Assembly (NCBI GenBank): GCA_032027005.1
Contig: JAVSMW010000020.1
Coordinates: 1-64,000, forward strand
Direction: 5' to 3'
DNA: 64,000 nucleotides
From: JAVSMW01 sp032027005
Lineage (GTDB): Bacteria; Bacillota; Thermincolia; Thermincolales; UBA2595
Under the pieces are notes generated by a model. The model ran no database searches, was not told the origin of the DNA, and worked only from the letters and a program-made list of their open reading frames with translations. This document shows, in pieces, positions 41,115 to 48,788 of the stretch. Position 1 is the first letter of the stretch; every line of letters begins with the position of its first letter. A program made the position numbers and the translations under genes.

Positions 41115-42299
41115 TTAATGTTCCAGGGTACGCAGGATATTATCTTTTTCCACCAGGTTGATAAAGCTTTTGGCCAGATTAGGATCAAATTGGCTCCCGG
41201 CTCCCCGGCGGATCTCGGCCAATGCTTCTTCATAGGTGAGAGCACTGCGGTACGAGCGATGTGAGGTCATGGCATCCCAGGCGTCGGCAATCCCCGCTAT
41301 CCTGGCACCAAAGGGGATAGCCTCTCCTTTCAGGCCCTCGGGATAACCTTTCCCGTCATATCTCTCATGGTGATGCCGGACAATATCTATACCTTTAGTT
41401 AAAAAATCAATGGGTTCCAGGATTTTCGCGCCGATATCAGGATGTGCTTTAATGACTTTAAATTCTTCCATGGCCAGTTTTCCGTTCTTGTTCAAAATCC
41501 TTTCCTCCACACCTATTTTGCCGATATCATGTAAAGTTGCTCCGTACCTGATATTTTCCACATCTTCCGCAGCCAGCTGCAGATCCCTGGCCAGGGCCAC
41601 CGAAAAATCAGCCACCCGCCTGGAATGGTTTTGCGTGTATACGTCTTTGGCATCAATGGCAGAGGTGAGGGCAGTGATAGTTCTTAGGTACATATCTTTA
41701 CGGGCGTGTTCAATTTTTAACCTGGTGTTTTCCAAGACTAAAGCAGCCTGCTGGGCAAAAATGGAAATGGTCTGACTGTCGTCATTGGAGTAATCGGTTT
41801 GGTGTTCATCTGCTCCTGCATGGCGGTGCATCAGGACAATCATCCCGATCACTGTGTTTTCAACCTGCAGCGGGACAGCTATGAGGGATCGTAAAGATTC
41901 ATCGAGCTGCCTGATAGGCAGAAAATCCGCATCACCGTTCATTAAAATAATTGTTTCTGGCATAGATATCAACTTTGTGAGAAAAGAGCAATCACGGGTT
42001 AAGTGAGATTTGACCGTCGGGAGCAAACCACCGCTGTCAAATCTTATTTCTAACCGTTGCGGTTGTATCGGGTTTGACAGTAAAACGCAGGCGGCTTCAC
42101 TCCTGGTTATTTTTAGGGACATTAAGATAATAGATTCCAATAAATCGGTAAGGTCATAACTTTTCATGAGGTTAGCGGCAACCTCCTGTAAAAAGGAGAG
42201 CTCCGTCACTTTACGTCTTAAACCGAGATTAATTTCGGTTAGCTTTCGGTTAGTCTCTTCAAGTCTTAACACCTCAAATAAATTTGTATGTAAACCCAA
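41115..42299 (-). CDS. GAF/HD-GYP cyclic di-GMP phosphodiesterase
   Basis: A 394-residue protein: a short coiled coil, a GAF domain (VAANLMKSYDLTDLLESIIL... VLENTRLKIEHARKDMY), then HD-GYP with HDIGKIGV and HHHERYDGKGYPEGLKG. These residues bind the metal centre that hydrolyses c-di-GMP. TTG at 42299 follows GAGGAGGG; the longer reading from 42347 starts within the Fur box. It has a consensus promoter with a Fur box at 42333-42386 and is followed by the diguanylate cyclase gene 45 bases on. Confidence 0.9.
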   Translation of the reverse strand: MGLHTNLFEVLRLEETNRKLTEINLGLRRKVTELSFLQEVAANLMKSYDLTDLLESIILMSLKITRSEAACVLLSNPIQPQRLEIRFDSGGLLPTVKSHLTRDCSFLTKLISMPETIILMNGDADFLPIRQLDESLRSLIAVPLQVENTVIGMIVLMHRHAGADEHQTDYSNDDSQTISIFAQQAALVLENTRLKIEHARKDMYLRTITALTSAIDAKDVYTQNHSRRVADFSVALARDLQLAAEDVENIRYGATLHDIGKIGVEERILNKNGKLAMEEFKVIKAHPDIGAKILEPIDFLTKGIDIVRHHHERYDGKGYPEGLKGEAIPFGARIAGIADAWDAMTSHRSYRSALTYEEALAEIRRGAGSQFDPNLAKSFINLVEKDNILRTLEH

Positions 42300-42332
42300 A
42301 CTCGTCCCTCCTCGTATAAGGCTAAGGTATAT

Positions 42333-42386
42333 GAATATGATTATCAATATCAGTTACATTATACTGGGTTATTTTACCTCTGTCAA
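42333..42386 (-). promoter_or_regulatory. Full-consensus promoter with Fur box for the c-di-GMP genes
   Basis: On the minus strand TTGACA (42386-42381), 17-base spacer, TATAAT (42363-42358), then GATATTGATAATCATATTC (42351-42333), a 19-bp Fur-type box. Iron should repress the genes downstream. Confidence 0.85.
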
Positions 42387-42677
42387 TTGATTATAGAAGT
42401 TATGATAGTCTCCACAAAAAATAAATCGCATTATAAAAGACTGCTTACCCTCTGCCTCTAATTTCTGCATATGCCGGAAATGCCGGAAATGCCGGAAATG
42501 CCGGAAATGCCGGAAATGCCGGAAATGCCGGAAATGCCGGAAATGCAGCAAGACCGAAGCTAAAGCCAATATACCTGCCCAGCGATGTAAGCTCAGTACC
42601 CAGGGCCAAAAAACAGCACTGGTCAGAGATATAAACACACCGGTAAGCGAAGCCAATACTAGGCTTAAAGCCAGCAA
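42369..42677 (-). CDS. Small membrane ORF with (His-Phe-Arg)8 expansion
   Basis: A 102-residue reading frame. Residues 1-44 are two good membrane helices (LALSLVLASLTGVFISL, WVLSLHRWAGILALASVLL), resembling a DUF4405 or cytochrome b-like fragment. Then HFR is repeated eight times, encoded by a 9-bp tandem repeat, followed by HMQKLEAEGKQSFIM. The TTG start has only a weak GGGG upstream, and the 3' end runs through the promoter of the next gene. Likely a truncated or decaying gene. Confidence 0.4.
   Translation of the reverse strand: MLALSLVLASLTGVFISLTSAVFWPWVLSLHRWAGILALASVLLHFRHFRHFRHFRHFRHFRHFRHFRHMQKLEAEGKQSFIMRFIFCGDYHNFYNQLTEVK
42471..42542 (+). repeat. Eight perfect copies of a 9-bp tandem repeat
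   Basis: Unit ATGCCGGAA, eight uninterrupted identical copies. On the minus strand in frame it encodes His-Phe-Arg. A candidate slipped-strand variable locus. Confidence 0.97.
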
Positions 42678-42700
42678 TATCCCCGACAGACCTGGTGAAA

Positions 42701-42740
42701 CTAAACTTCAGGTGGAGTTTTGACTCCACCTGAAGTTTAG
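42701..42740. terminator. Perfect 18-bp stem hairpin
   Basis: Arms 42701-42718 and 42723-42740 are perfectly complementary with a TTTG loop. On the plus strand it is followed after 14 bases by a run of eight T. It separates divergent units. Confidence 0.75.
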
Positions 42741-42770
42741 ACCGACACACCCCCTTTTTTTTAAAAGCTC

Positions 42771-42819
42771 TTGACAAAAGGAAATTTGAATAATAAAATT
42801 GAAAATGAAAATCATTATC
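42771..42819 (+). promoter_or_regulatory. Promoter with Fur box for the PepSY gene
   Basis: TTGACA (42771-42776), 17-base spacer, TAAAAT (42794-42799), then GAAAATGAAAATCATTATC (42801-42819), a strong 19-bp Fur-box match. A 160-base leader follows with a possible 34-residue ORF (ATG 42865) that I do not annotate. Confidence 0.85.
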
Positions 42820-42981
42820 AAGTAAATAATGAGTTTTATTTTTTTAGGCCGGTCCGTGGAGGGATGAGTTTTATTTCCTTATACTATCGAAACGTAACAA
42901 AATGTGTTGTAGGCTTGGAAGAAAAAGAGGAAGGAGGAAAGTTAATAGTTAGTCAAGACAATAATTGAGGAGGAGATTAAA

Positions 42982-43722
42982 ATGGCTAATTTAGACAATG
43001 AGTTAGAGCATCTAGATTCTGATCTGGAGCAAATCCACGAAGAAATTGAACACTTAAAACAGGAGCATCCCTTTGACGCTGAAGAAAGGAAGCATATTAA
43101 CAACTTAGACCGCCAACTGCATCATACGCTAAGCCACACACAGGGAATTAAAAAGAGCAACTACTTTATCCGCTTTAACCGGTCTCTTCACAAGTGGATC
43201 GGGCTTGCCGTAAGTATCGTTATGTTAGCACTTGCTGTTACTGGTATCATGCTTAACCATAAAAAAAGTTTGGGTTATATGCCAGACATTGAACATGAGG
43301 CTTCCGGCGGGATTTCTCAAGCTCTACCCATGGAGCAAGTAATTGCAATTGCCATTCAGGCTGCAGAAAAAGAGGATATTAAAACCATAAAAGATGTAGA
43401 CCGAATCGATTACCGAACCAAAAATATGTATGCTAAGGTTCGATTTAAGGACAGCAAAACCACTGAGGTAATTGTAGATGGGGTAACAGGAAAAGTATTA
43501 AACGTTGGATATCGGACCGATGTATTTCTAGAAAAGTTACATAGCGGGGAGATTTTTGGGTCCATCTTTATATTAATCAGTGATATTGGAGCAGTGTCGC
43601 TGGTGCTTTTAACCTTTTCCGGAATCTATATTTGGATTTATCCCAAATGGCGACGTCGTTTAAATGATAAGTTGGCAAAAGAAAGGAGTGTTGAATTAAA
43701 ACCAGCGTATATATCCAAATAG
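42982..43722 (+). CDS. PepSY-associated membrane protein
   Basis: A 246-residue protein: an N-terminal charged coiled coil with His residues (about 1-50), a helix (RSLHKWIGLAVSIVMLALAVTGIML) with the HKWIG/LNHKK motif of PepSY_TM proteins, an extracellular PepSY-like domain (TTEVIVDGVTGKVLNVG), then KLHSGEIFG and a second helix ending IYPKWRRR. Family members are associated with iron or siderophore reduction. ATG follows GAGGAGGAG. The Fur box at 42801 supports an iron-related function. Confidence 0.85.
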   Translation: MANLDNELEHLDSDLEQIHEEIEHLKQEHPFDAEERKHINNLDRQLHHTLSHTQGIKKSNYFIRFNRSLHKWIGLAVSIVMLALAVTGIMLNHKKSLGYMPDIEHEASGGISQALPMEQVIAIAIQAAEKEDIKTIKDVDRIDYRTKNMYAKVRFKDSKTTEVIVDGVTGKVLNVGYRTDVFLEKLHSGEIFGSIFILISDIGAVSLVLLTFSGIYIWIYPKWRRRLNDKLAKERSVELKPAYISK

Positions 43723-43833
43723 TTAAAGAGAGAAGACAAGCATCAATAATCAGCACTTACAAGGAGGTTTTTTTTAGGCGGGCTATTGATAATGGTTTTC
43801 ATTTGTAAAGTGGCTGTCAGGAGAGTGATTGAG

Positions 43834-43989
43834 ATGGTACGGTCTGTTAAAAAAGGGCCCTGGCTGATAAACTATGAGGTCCATGGGTCTAAAGTCGTTA
43901 AGATAATATATACATCAAAGTATTTTGAAAAAAGAGGCTGGACATACAAAGGAGGGAATTCTGATGACAGTTCTTTTGGTCGGAGCTGA
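43834..43989 (+). CDS. Small hypothetical ORF (51 aa)
   Basis: Basic small protein (MVRSVKKGPWLINYEVHGSK...). ATG follows AGGAGAG with eight bases spacing. It overlaps the DUF2325 gene start by 26 bases. Sequence looks plausible as a beta-rich peptide but no family recognised. Confidence 0.4.
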   Translation: MVRSVKKGPWLINYEVHGSKVVKIIYTSKYFEKRGWTYKGGNSDDSSFGRS

Positions 43990-44242
43990 TCAATTGGGTA
44001 ATATTCCAAAAGAGCTGGAACAGTTCGGCTGCTCACAGGTCATACATTGGAGCGGCCGCAAGAAAGAGGTACTAAAGAAAGGCATCCCGGCTAAAGTAGA
44101 TATTGTTTTTGTGTTTCACGATTATGTCGGACATAATTTAATGGGAATAATAAAGGAACAGGCGAAAAGATTAGAACTACCGGTTATTTTTGTTAAAAGG
44201 TCTGTGGCCGATATTAAAAGCAAACTTATCCTCAAAAAATAA
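43964..44242 (+). CDS. DUF2325 domain protein
   Basis: A 92-residue Rossmann-like protein with the DUF2325 hallmarks LLVGADQLGNIPKELEQFGC, VIHWSGRK, VFVFHDYVGHNLMG and LPVIFVKRSVADIKSKL. Function of the family is unknown; members often lie near redox or iron genes. ATG at 43964 follows AAAGGAGGG. Confidence 0.85.
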   Translation: MTVLLVGADQLGNIPKELEQFGCSQVIHWSGRKKEVLKKGIPAKVDIVFVFHDYVGHNLMGIIKEQAKRLELPVIFVKRSVADIKSKLILKK

Positions 44243-44341
44243 TTTGATCGTATAATCGATATTCCGGTGAATTGAAGTAAAAATATAATTTGCAATAAAT
44301 GTCGATTACAGAGGAAAAATTTAGACATTTGTCGAAAAGAA

Positions 44342-44390
44342 ACCACCTGTGTTCTGATGTTCAAATAACATTTATCCTGGCATAGGTGGT
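44342..44390 (+). promoter_or_regulatory. Hairpin sequestering the ribosome site of the BTAD regulator
   Basis: ACCACCTGTG (44342-44351) can pair with CATAGGTGGT (44381-44390), nine of ten positions. The right arm contains the AGGTGGT Shine-Dalgarno for the ATG at 44399. Confidence 0.5.
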
Positions 44391-44398
44391 AAATTTTT

Positions 44399-46108
44399 AT
44401 GCAAAAAGACCAATTATTTGCCCGCTATCTTGAAGGGAACTGGCACGAGTTTTCACAACTGCTGGAGCAAATGATTACCCTGAGGGTTGAAGAGGGTGAC
44501 CATGTTCAGTTATCGCGGCTGTTCAGCTATTATGGCATTGTTAACCTTTACCTGGGCAACCAGCATATTGTATCTACAGTTTATCATCAAATTTCCGGGG
44601 AATACCGGCGGGGACTTGCAGATGTCAGAATAACCGCTGCTTATACCAGGCTGTTAGCCATATATTACGCTTTTGCCGGTGACCAGGAGCAGGCAGCATT
44701 GATGTATCGTGAATCCTTAAGCGGTTTCCGGGAAGCAGATTGGTATGAAGATGAGGCTGCTGCCCTTTTGGAGGCAATTTACTGGTGTTATTTGCCGCAA
44801 AATCATCGGGCAGATTTTTATCATGCCATGGAACGTTTAAAAGTACTTAACGTCAAAATGGAGGGGAAATTAAGCTTTGAACTTCAATTGCTGGATGGCT
44901 GTGCCCTCCTTCTAAAATATGGAAACGAAGAACTGTTTAAAGGGTTAGAACTGTTAAAAGGGACTTTGCTTTCACGGGAAATGCAGTTTACCTATCCCCA
45001 ATTGATGTATATGGCCTTCAACACTTTGATGGTGCTGACTGCTGTAGTAAAACAGAATCGCCAGCTTAGCGGGGTGGAGAGAAATAATGTCAAGGTCTGG
45101 AATGCCTGGGTTAGCAAAAATATTAAATGCCCCCTGGGAGAAATAGTCTCGGGATTGATGGCTGTTCTCGGACAGAGCGAGAGCAGGCACAAAAACAAAA
45201 ATATCAATGAACTGGTTGAACGTCTGATGGCAAAGACGAAGATTCTAGGCAATACCTGGTATCAAAGTAAGATTCAGGATCTGTATAACGATTTGCCGGG
45301 TAACCCCCGGACTTTATCCACACCTGTCGGCAGCGGCAGCCAACGCTGTACTTTTACTCTTTTCCAGGCTTTTACTTTAAAAATTGGTGACCGGCATCTC
45401 CCGCTGGATGATTTGGTTACCAGGCAGGAAAAAGAGCTATTGCTTTTTTTGCTTCTTTCATCCCAGGGCAAAGCACACAAAGAAGTATTAGCTGAAGTGT
45501 TTTTTGCCGCCGGCAATTTAAAGCAAATGTCAAACCGTCTTTATGTGGCTGTCCACCGAATAAATCGCAGCTTGCAGGAAGTCTTGGGAGTTCTGCAAGA
45601 TAAGGCATTGCTGCATTTCAACAATGGAGTTTTGCTGCTTAACCAGAATCTGGTGGAGGAAATTGATGTCCACACCTACCGGAAGCTCCTGTCAGTAGCC
45701 AACCAACTGTGGAGCAATGACCGGGAAGCAGCGGTGGAACTGCTGGAAAAAGCAATAAAAATGTACTCTTTGGAGTTAGTTCCGGAAATGATGTATTTGG
45801 ATTGGTTGGATTTATACCGGGAAGAACTGAAAAATTTACAGGGGAAAGGGTTAAGCAGGCTGGCCGCTTATTACCGGGAGGCGGGGAAAGCTTCAGCTTG
45901 TGACGAAACTTACGTGGAATTGCTGCATCTGTATCCCGAAAATGAAGATCATTACGAAAAATATATCCGGTATTTACTCGATGGAGAACGTGCTTCAGAA
46001 GCCAAGCACTGGTATTGCAAACTTGAACGGGCGTTACAGCGGGAGTTGGGGGTTCCCCCTTCCCCCAAAATAAAAAAAATGCTGATTAATTTAGGGGTGA
46101 ATATTTAA
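44399..46108 (+). CDS. BTAD/SARP-type transcriptional regulator
   Basis: A 569-residue protein. The N-terminal ~290 residues are TPR-like helical repeats. A winged-helix DNA-binding domain follows (about 310-405: FTLKIGDRHLPLDDLVTRQE..LLLFLLLSSQGKAHKEVLAEVFF..NRLYVAVHRINRSL). The C-terminus is a bacterial transcriptional activation domain (EEIDVHTYRKLLSVANQLW ... ALQRELGVPPSPKIKKML). No ATPase module. It directly abuts the phosphatase gene and probably controls or is controlled with the partner switch. Confidence 0.85.
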   Translation: MQKDQLFARYLEGNWHEFSQLLEQMITLRVEEGDHVQLSRLFSYYGIVNLYLGNQHIVSTVYHQISGEYRRGLADVRITAAYTRLLAIYYAFAGDQEQAALMYRESLSGFREADWYEDEAAALLEAIYWCYLPQNHRADFYHAMERLKVLNVKMEGKLSFELQLLDGCALLLKYGNEELFKGLELLKGTLLSREMQFTYPQLMYMAFNTLMVLTAVVKQNRQLSGVERNNVKVWNAWVSKNIKCPLGEIVSGLMAVLGQSESRHKNKNINELVERLMAKTKILGNTWYQSKIQDLYNDLPGNPRTLSTPVGSGSQRCTFTLFQAFTLKIGDRHLPLDDLVTRQEKELLLFLLLSSQGKAHKEVLAEVFFAAGNLKQMSNRLYVAVHRINRSLQEVLGVLQDKALLHFNNGVLLLNQNLVEEIDVHTYRKLLSVANQLWSNDREAAVELLEKAIKMYSLELVPEMMYLDWLDLYREELKNLQGKGLSRLAAYYREAGKASACDETYVELLHLYPENEDHYEKYIRYLLDGERASEAKHWYCKLERALQRELGVPPSPKIKKMLINLGVNI

Positions 46109-47716
46109 ATGTTAAACCGGAGTTCACGGCTGATGTGGCAGTTTTTCTGGCTTTACCTGGGGATTGCCTTATTTGGCGCGGCACTCATAACTGTAAATAA
46201 TATCTTTATTAACGGAAGCAGTATAAAACATTTAATGACTTATAATTTAAAGGGTATTGCTGTGCAGGTGGCTGCTTTGGCCATTATTTTTCAAGCGATC
46301 ACTTTTCTGCGATTGGCGGAAGTACGCCGATTTCTGCGGGAAGGGGACAGGCAGGCAAATTTACCTTTGGTTTGGAATCGATTAATTAATTTCCCCAATG
46401 AAGTATTTTGGGGGATGGTAGTGTTCGCCTTAATTAATTCTCCTCTTTTTCATATCGGACAGCATTTGGCATTAGGCCAATCTCTGATAAATTGGGATCG
46501 ATTTCAGATTTATTCTGATATTAAAAGCTTCTTTTTTGAACAAGCCATCTGTTTAATGTTAGCCATCCTTTTTTATATTTTTACCCGCAGAATTATCAGA
46601 CCATACCTTCTTACCCTGCCTGGGCAAGGACTGACCGGGTTAAAACAATCAACCTTTATGAAGCCTCTCATGATTACCTTCTGCAGCATCTTATTAATTA
46701 CTGTCTTTAGTATCAGTTGGTATGTGTTAAGAACAGTTTTGCTGGATAAGCCTCTGGAGTTCCCGGTTTTACTGGGCATAGGTGGATTTAATGTGATATT
46801 CGGTTTTTTCATACTTGCTATATTAGCTTCTGAATTCCGGAGAGAGCTTATGCTGCTGCTGAAAGCAATGAGCTCACTGCTGGGAGAGGAGAGGGCTAAG
46901 CTCCATGGAAAAATACCGGTTATTTCCAGAGACGAAGTAGGAGGACTGGGAACTGTTTTTAACCAACTCCAGGAACGCATCCTTGAAGAGTACCGGGAGA
47001 TTGATACGGATCTCCGGTTAGCCTATTCGGTGCAGCAAAGGTTGCTGCCAAAGGCTGAGCAAAGGTTTGGTCAATTCAGTATCGCAGGTGCCTGTCAACC
47101 AAGCAGGGAAGTAGGCGGTGATTTTTTTGACATGTTGAACCTGGATCAGCACAGGTTTGTAGTTATAACGGGAGATGTGTCAGGTAAGGGAATGCCGGCA
47201 GCATTGTTAATGTCTGCTTTGCTGACTCTTTTCCGGGCAACGGTTCGCCAATACAGGTCGGCAGAGGAAGTACTTAATCAAATGAACCTGACGATAGAGG
47301 AAATAGTGCAAGGGGATATGTTTTTAACGCTAGGCATTGCAGTTTTTGACAGTGAGAAAAAGACATTGGAGTATGCCAGTGCCGGGCATATGGCTCCCTA
47401 TCTGATCAGGGGGGCAAAGATTGAACAGATCCAGGTTTCGTCACTGCCCATGGGAGTGAATAAAGATGAAATCTATGATAAAAAAATTATCCCTATTGAA
47501 GCCGGTGATAGGTTTATCTTTTACACCGACGGCATAGTGGAAGCTTTTATTAATGAAAGGGAAATCCTGGGCTTTGCAGGGTTTGAAGGCCTGTTGGCAA
47601 AACTGGACAGAACCCTTCCCGTGGCGGAGCAGGTGCAGCTCCTGTTAAAGCAGCTGCCTCGCCGTAATGGCGCCATTGAAGATGACCGGACTCTGGTCAT
47701 GGTGGAAGTTGCTTAA
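46109..47716 (+). CDS. Membrane PP2C/SpoIIE-type serine phosphatase (RsbU-like)
   Basis: A 535-residue protein with about six N-terminal membrane helices (to ~residue 250), a HAMP-like linker (ISRDEVGGLGTVFNQLQERI), and a C-terminal PPM phosphatase domain with CQPSREVGGDFFDML, ITGDVSGKGMPAALLMSAL, LEYASAGHMAPYLI and FIFYTDGIVEA. It would dephosphorylate the STAS antagonist encoded downstream. One base separates it from the BTAD gene. Confidence 0.92.
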   Translation: MLNRSSRLMWQFFWLYLGIALFGAALITVNNIFINGSSIKHLMTYNLKGIAVQVAALAIIFQAITFLRLAEVRRFLREGDRQANLPLVWNRLINFPNEVFWGMVVFALINSPLFHIGQHLALGQSLINWDRFQIYSDIKSFFFEQAICLMLAILFYIFTRRIIRPYLLTLPGQGLTGLKQSTFMKPLMITFCSILLITVFSISWYVLRTVLLDKPLEFPVLLGIGGFNVIFGFFILAILASEFRRELMLLLKAMSSLLGEERAKLHGKIPVISRDEVGGLGTVFNQLQERILEEYREIDTDLRLAYSVQQRLLPKAEQRFGQFSIAGACQPSREVGGDFFDMLNLDQHRFVVITGDVSGKGMPAALLMSALLTLFRATVRQYRSAEEVLNQMNLTIEEIVQGDMFLTLGIAVFDSEKKTLEYASAGHMAPYLIRGAKIEQIQVSSLPMGVNKDEIYDKKIIPIEAGDRFIFYTDGIVEAFINEREILGFAGFEGLLAKLDRTLPVAEQVQLLLKQLPRRNGAIEDDRTLVMVEVA

Positions 47717-47741
47717 AATTATTTTTTGACAAGTTGCTTAA

Positions 47742-47773
47742 GTAAGAAAATTGTAAGAAGTGTTTGCTAGAAT
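47742..47773 (+). promoter_or_regulatory. Direct-repeat operator and -10 for the anti-sigma gene
   Basis: GTAAGAAAATTGTAAGAAG at 47742-47760 holds two GTAAGAA half-sites 11 bases apart. A -10 TAGAAT lies at 47768-47773. The identical 19 bases recur at 48702-48720 before the S-layer gene. Confidence 0.6.
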
Positions 47774-47812
47774 GAGGGCAGGATAGTTTAAAATAGATAG
47801 GGATGTTCAATA

Positions 47813-48250
47813 GTGGAAAATAAAACTAATAAACAGACCTGGGAAATTATTATAAAAAGCAGGTGGGGCGAAGAAAAAAAAGTGCTTCACGAGCTGGATA
47901 GCAGGTTAGCGGCAGGGCTATACCGGGAAGAAGACTGTTTTGAGCTTAAAACTGCAGTGGCAGAAGCATGTCTGAATAGCATTGAACACGGCAATGACTT
48001 AGATCCCCGGCTATCGGTGGAAGTAAAAGTTTTTTTAGTTGCTGATACAATTTGTGTAGAAGTTTGGGATCATGGACCCGGTTTTAATAAGGTACCACCT
48101 ATGCCTGATCACAAGCAGGACAGGGGCCGGGGATTGTGGATAATTAACAATATGGTGGATGAGTGGAGCTGTTGCTGTGATCAGGATAGAAATACTTTTG
48201 GTCTAAAAATGGTCAAGAAAATGCGGAAGAGAAACGAGGGGAACTTGTGA
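47813..48250 (+). CDS. RsbW-like anti-sigma factor serine kinase
   Basis: A 145-residue GHKL ATPase of the HATPase_c_2 class with N-box VAEACLNSIEHGN, VWDHGPGFN and GRGLWIINNMVD. It would phosphorylate its antagonist and sequester a sigma factor; no sigma gene lies in the window. The GTG start of the next gene overlaps its stop. The start used is GTG 47813, following ATAGGGATG weakly. Confidence 0.88.
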   Translation: MENKTNKQTWEIIIKSRWGEEKKVLHELDSRLAAGLYREEDCFELKTAVAEACLNSIEHGNDLDPRLSVEVKVFLVADTICVEVWDHGPGFNKVPPMPDHKQDRGRGLWIINNMVDEWSCCCDQDRNTFGLKMVKKMRKRNEGNL

Positions 48251-48621
48251 CTGCAGAGCTAATTATTAAGGAAGAAATAAAAGAAGGCGTTTTTCTGCTT
48301 CACCTAACGGGAGATATTACCAAGACCTCAGGGGACGAACTGCTGAGATGGAGAAAATGGGAAGAAGGTTTACCCGAGGGAATTCCCTGTTTAATTATTA
48401 ATTTTGATGAAGTTCAGTATATTAACAGTGCGGGTATAGCGGCCTTAATACGCCTGGTTCGTCTGGGGGTCAATGACCGATACCGGTCCGGCTGTTACGG
48501 GTTAAGCTACCACTACGAGAAATTATTTACTATGGTCGGTTTAACTAAGTATATACGGATTTTCCCCAGTGAATGGGCGGCGGTGGATGGTATCAAATTA
48601 ATTAATGATGAACAAAAATAA
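48247..48621 (+). CDS. STAS-domain anti-sigma antagonist (RsbV-like)
   Basis: A 124-residue STAS protein with FDEVQYINSAGIAALIRLV, where the Ser in NSAG is the phosphorylation site. GTG start behind CGAGGGGA, overlapping the kinase gene by four bases, the normal coupled arrangement. Confidence 0.9.
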   Translation: MTAELIIKEEIKEGVFLLHLTGDITKTSGDELLRWRKWEEGLPEGIPCLIINFDEVQYINSAGIAALIRLVRLGVNDRYRSGCYGLSYHYEKLFTMVGLTKYIRIFPSEWAAVDGIKLINDEQK

Positions 48622-48649
48622 GAACAAAAATTAAGTAGAGTTAAGTTTG

Positions 48650-48698
48650 AGGAGTGCATTTCGAAGACTTATTATGAGTCTTTGAGATGTACTCTTTT
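48650..48698 (+). terminator. Terminator after the partner-switch genes
   Basis: GAGTGCATTTC-GAAGACT...AGTCTTT-GAGATGTACTC followed by TTTTTT. Confidence 0.75.
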
Positions 48699-48701
48699 TT
48701 C

Positions 48702-48744
48702 GTAAGAAAATTGTAAGAAGTTTTTAAGTGCCGGTATTTATAAT
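48702..48744 (+). promoter_or_regulatory. Direct-repeat operator and -10 for the S-layer gene
   Basis: GTAAGAAAATTGTAAGAAG at 48702-48720, identical to 47742-47760. The -10 TATAAT at 48739-48744 lies 11 bases (one helical turn) further from the operator than at the first site. Confidence 0.6.
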
Positions 48745-48788
48745 CAAATCAACTAATAATTTGATTTTATTGTAAAGGTGGTAAGATA

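Noticed and set aside
42471..42542. CRISPR array
   Set aside because: Repeats are 9 bp and contiguous with no spacers.
42771..42968. 65-aa ORF starting at the PepSY promoter
   Set aside because: Its start coincides with the -35 box and it reads through the Fur box, so at least its first half cannot be translated from that promoter.
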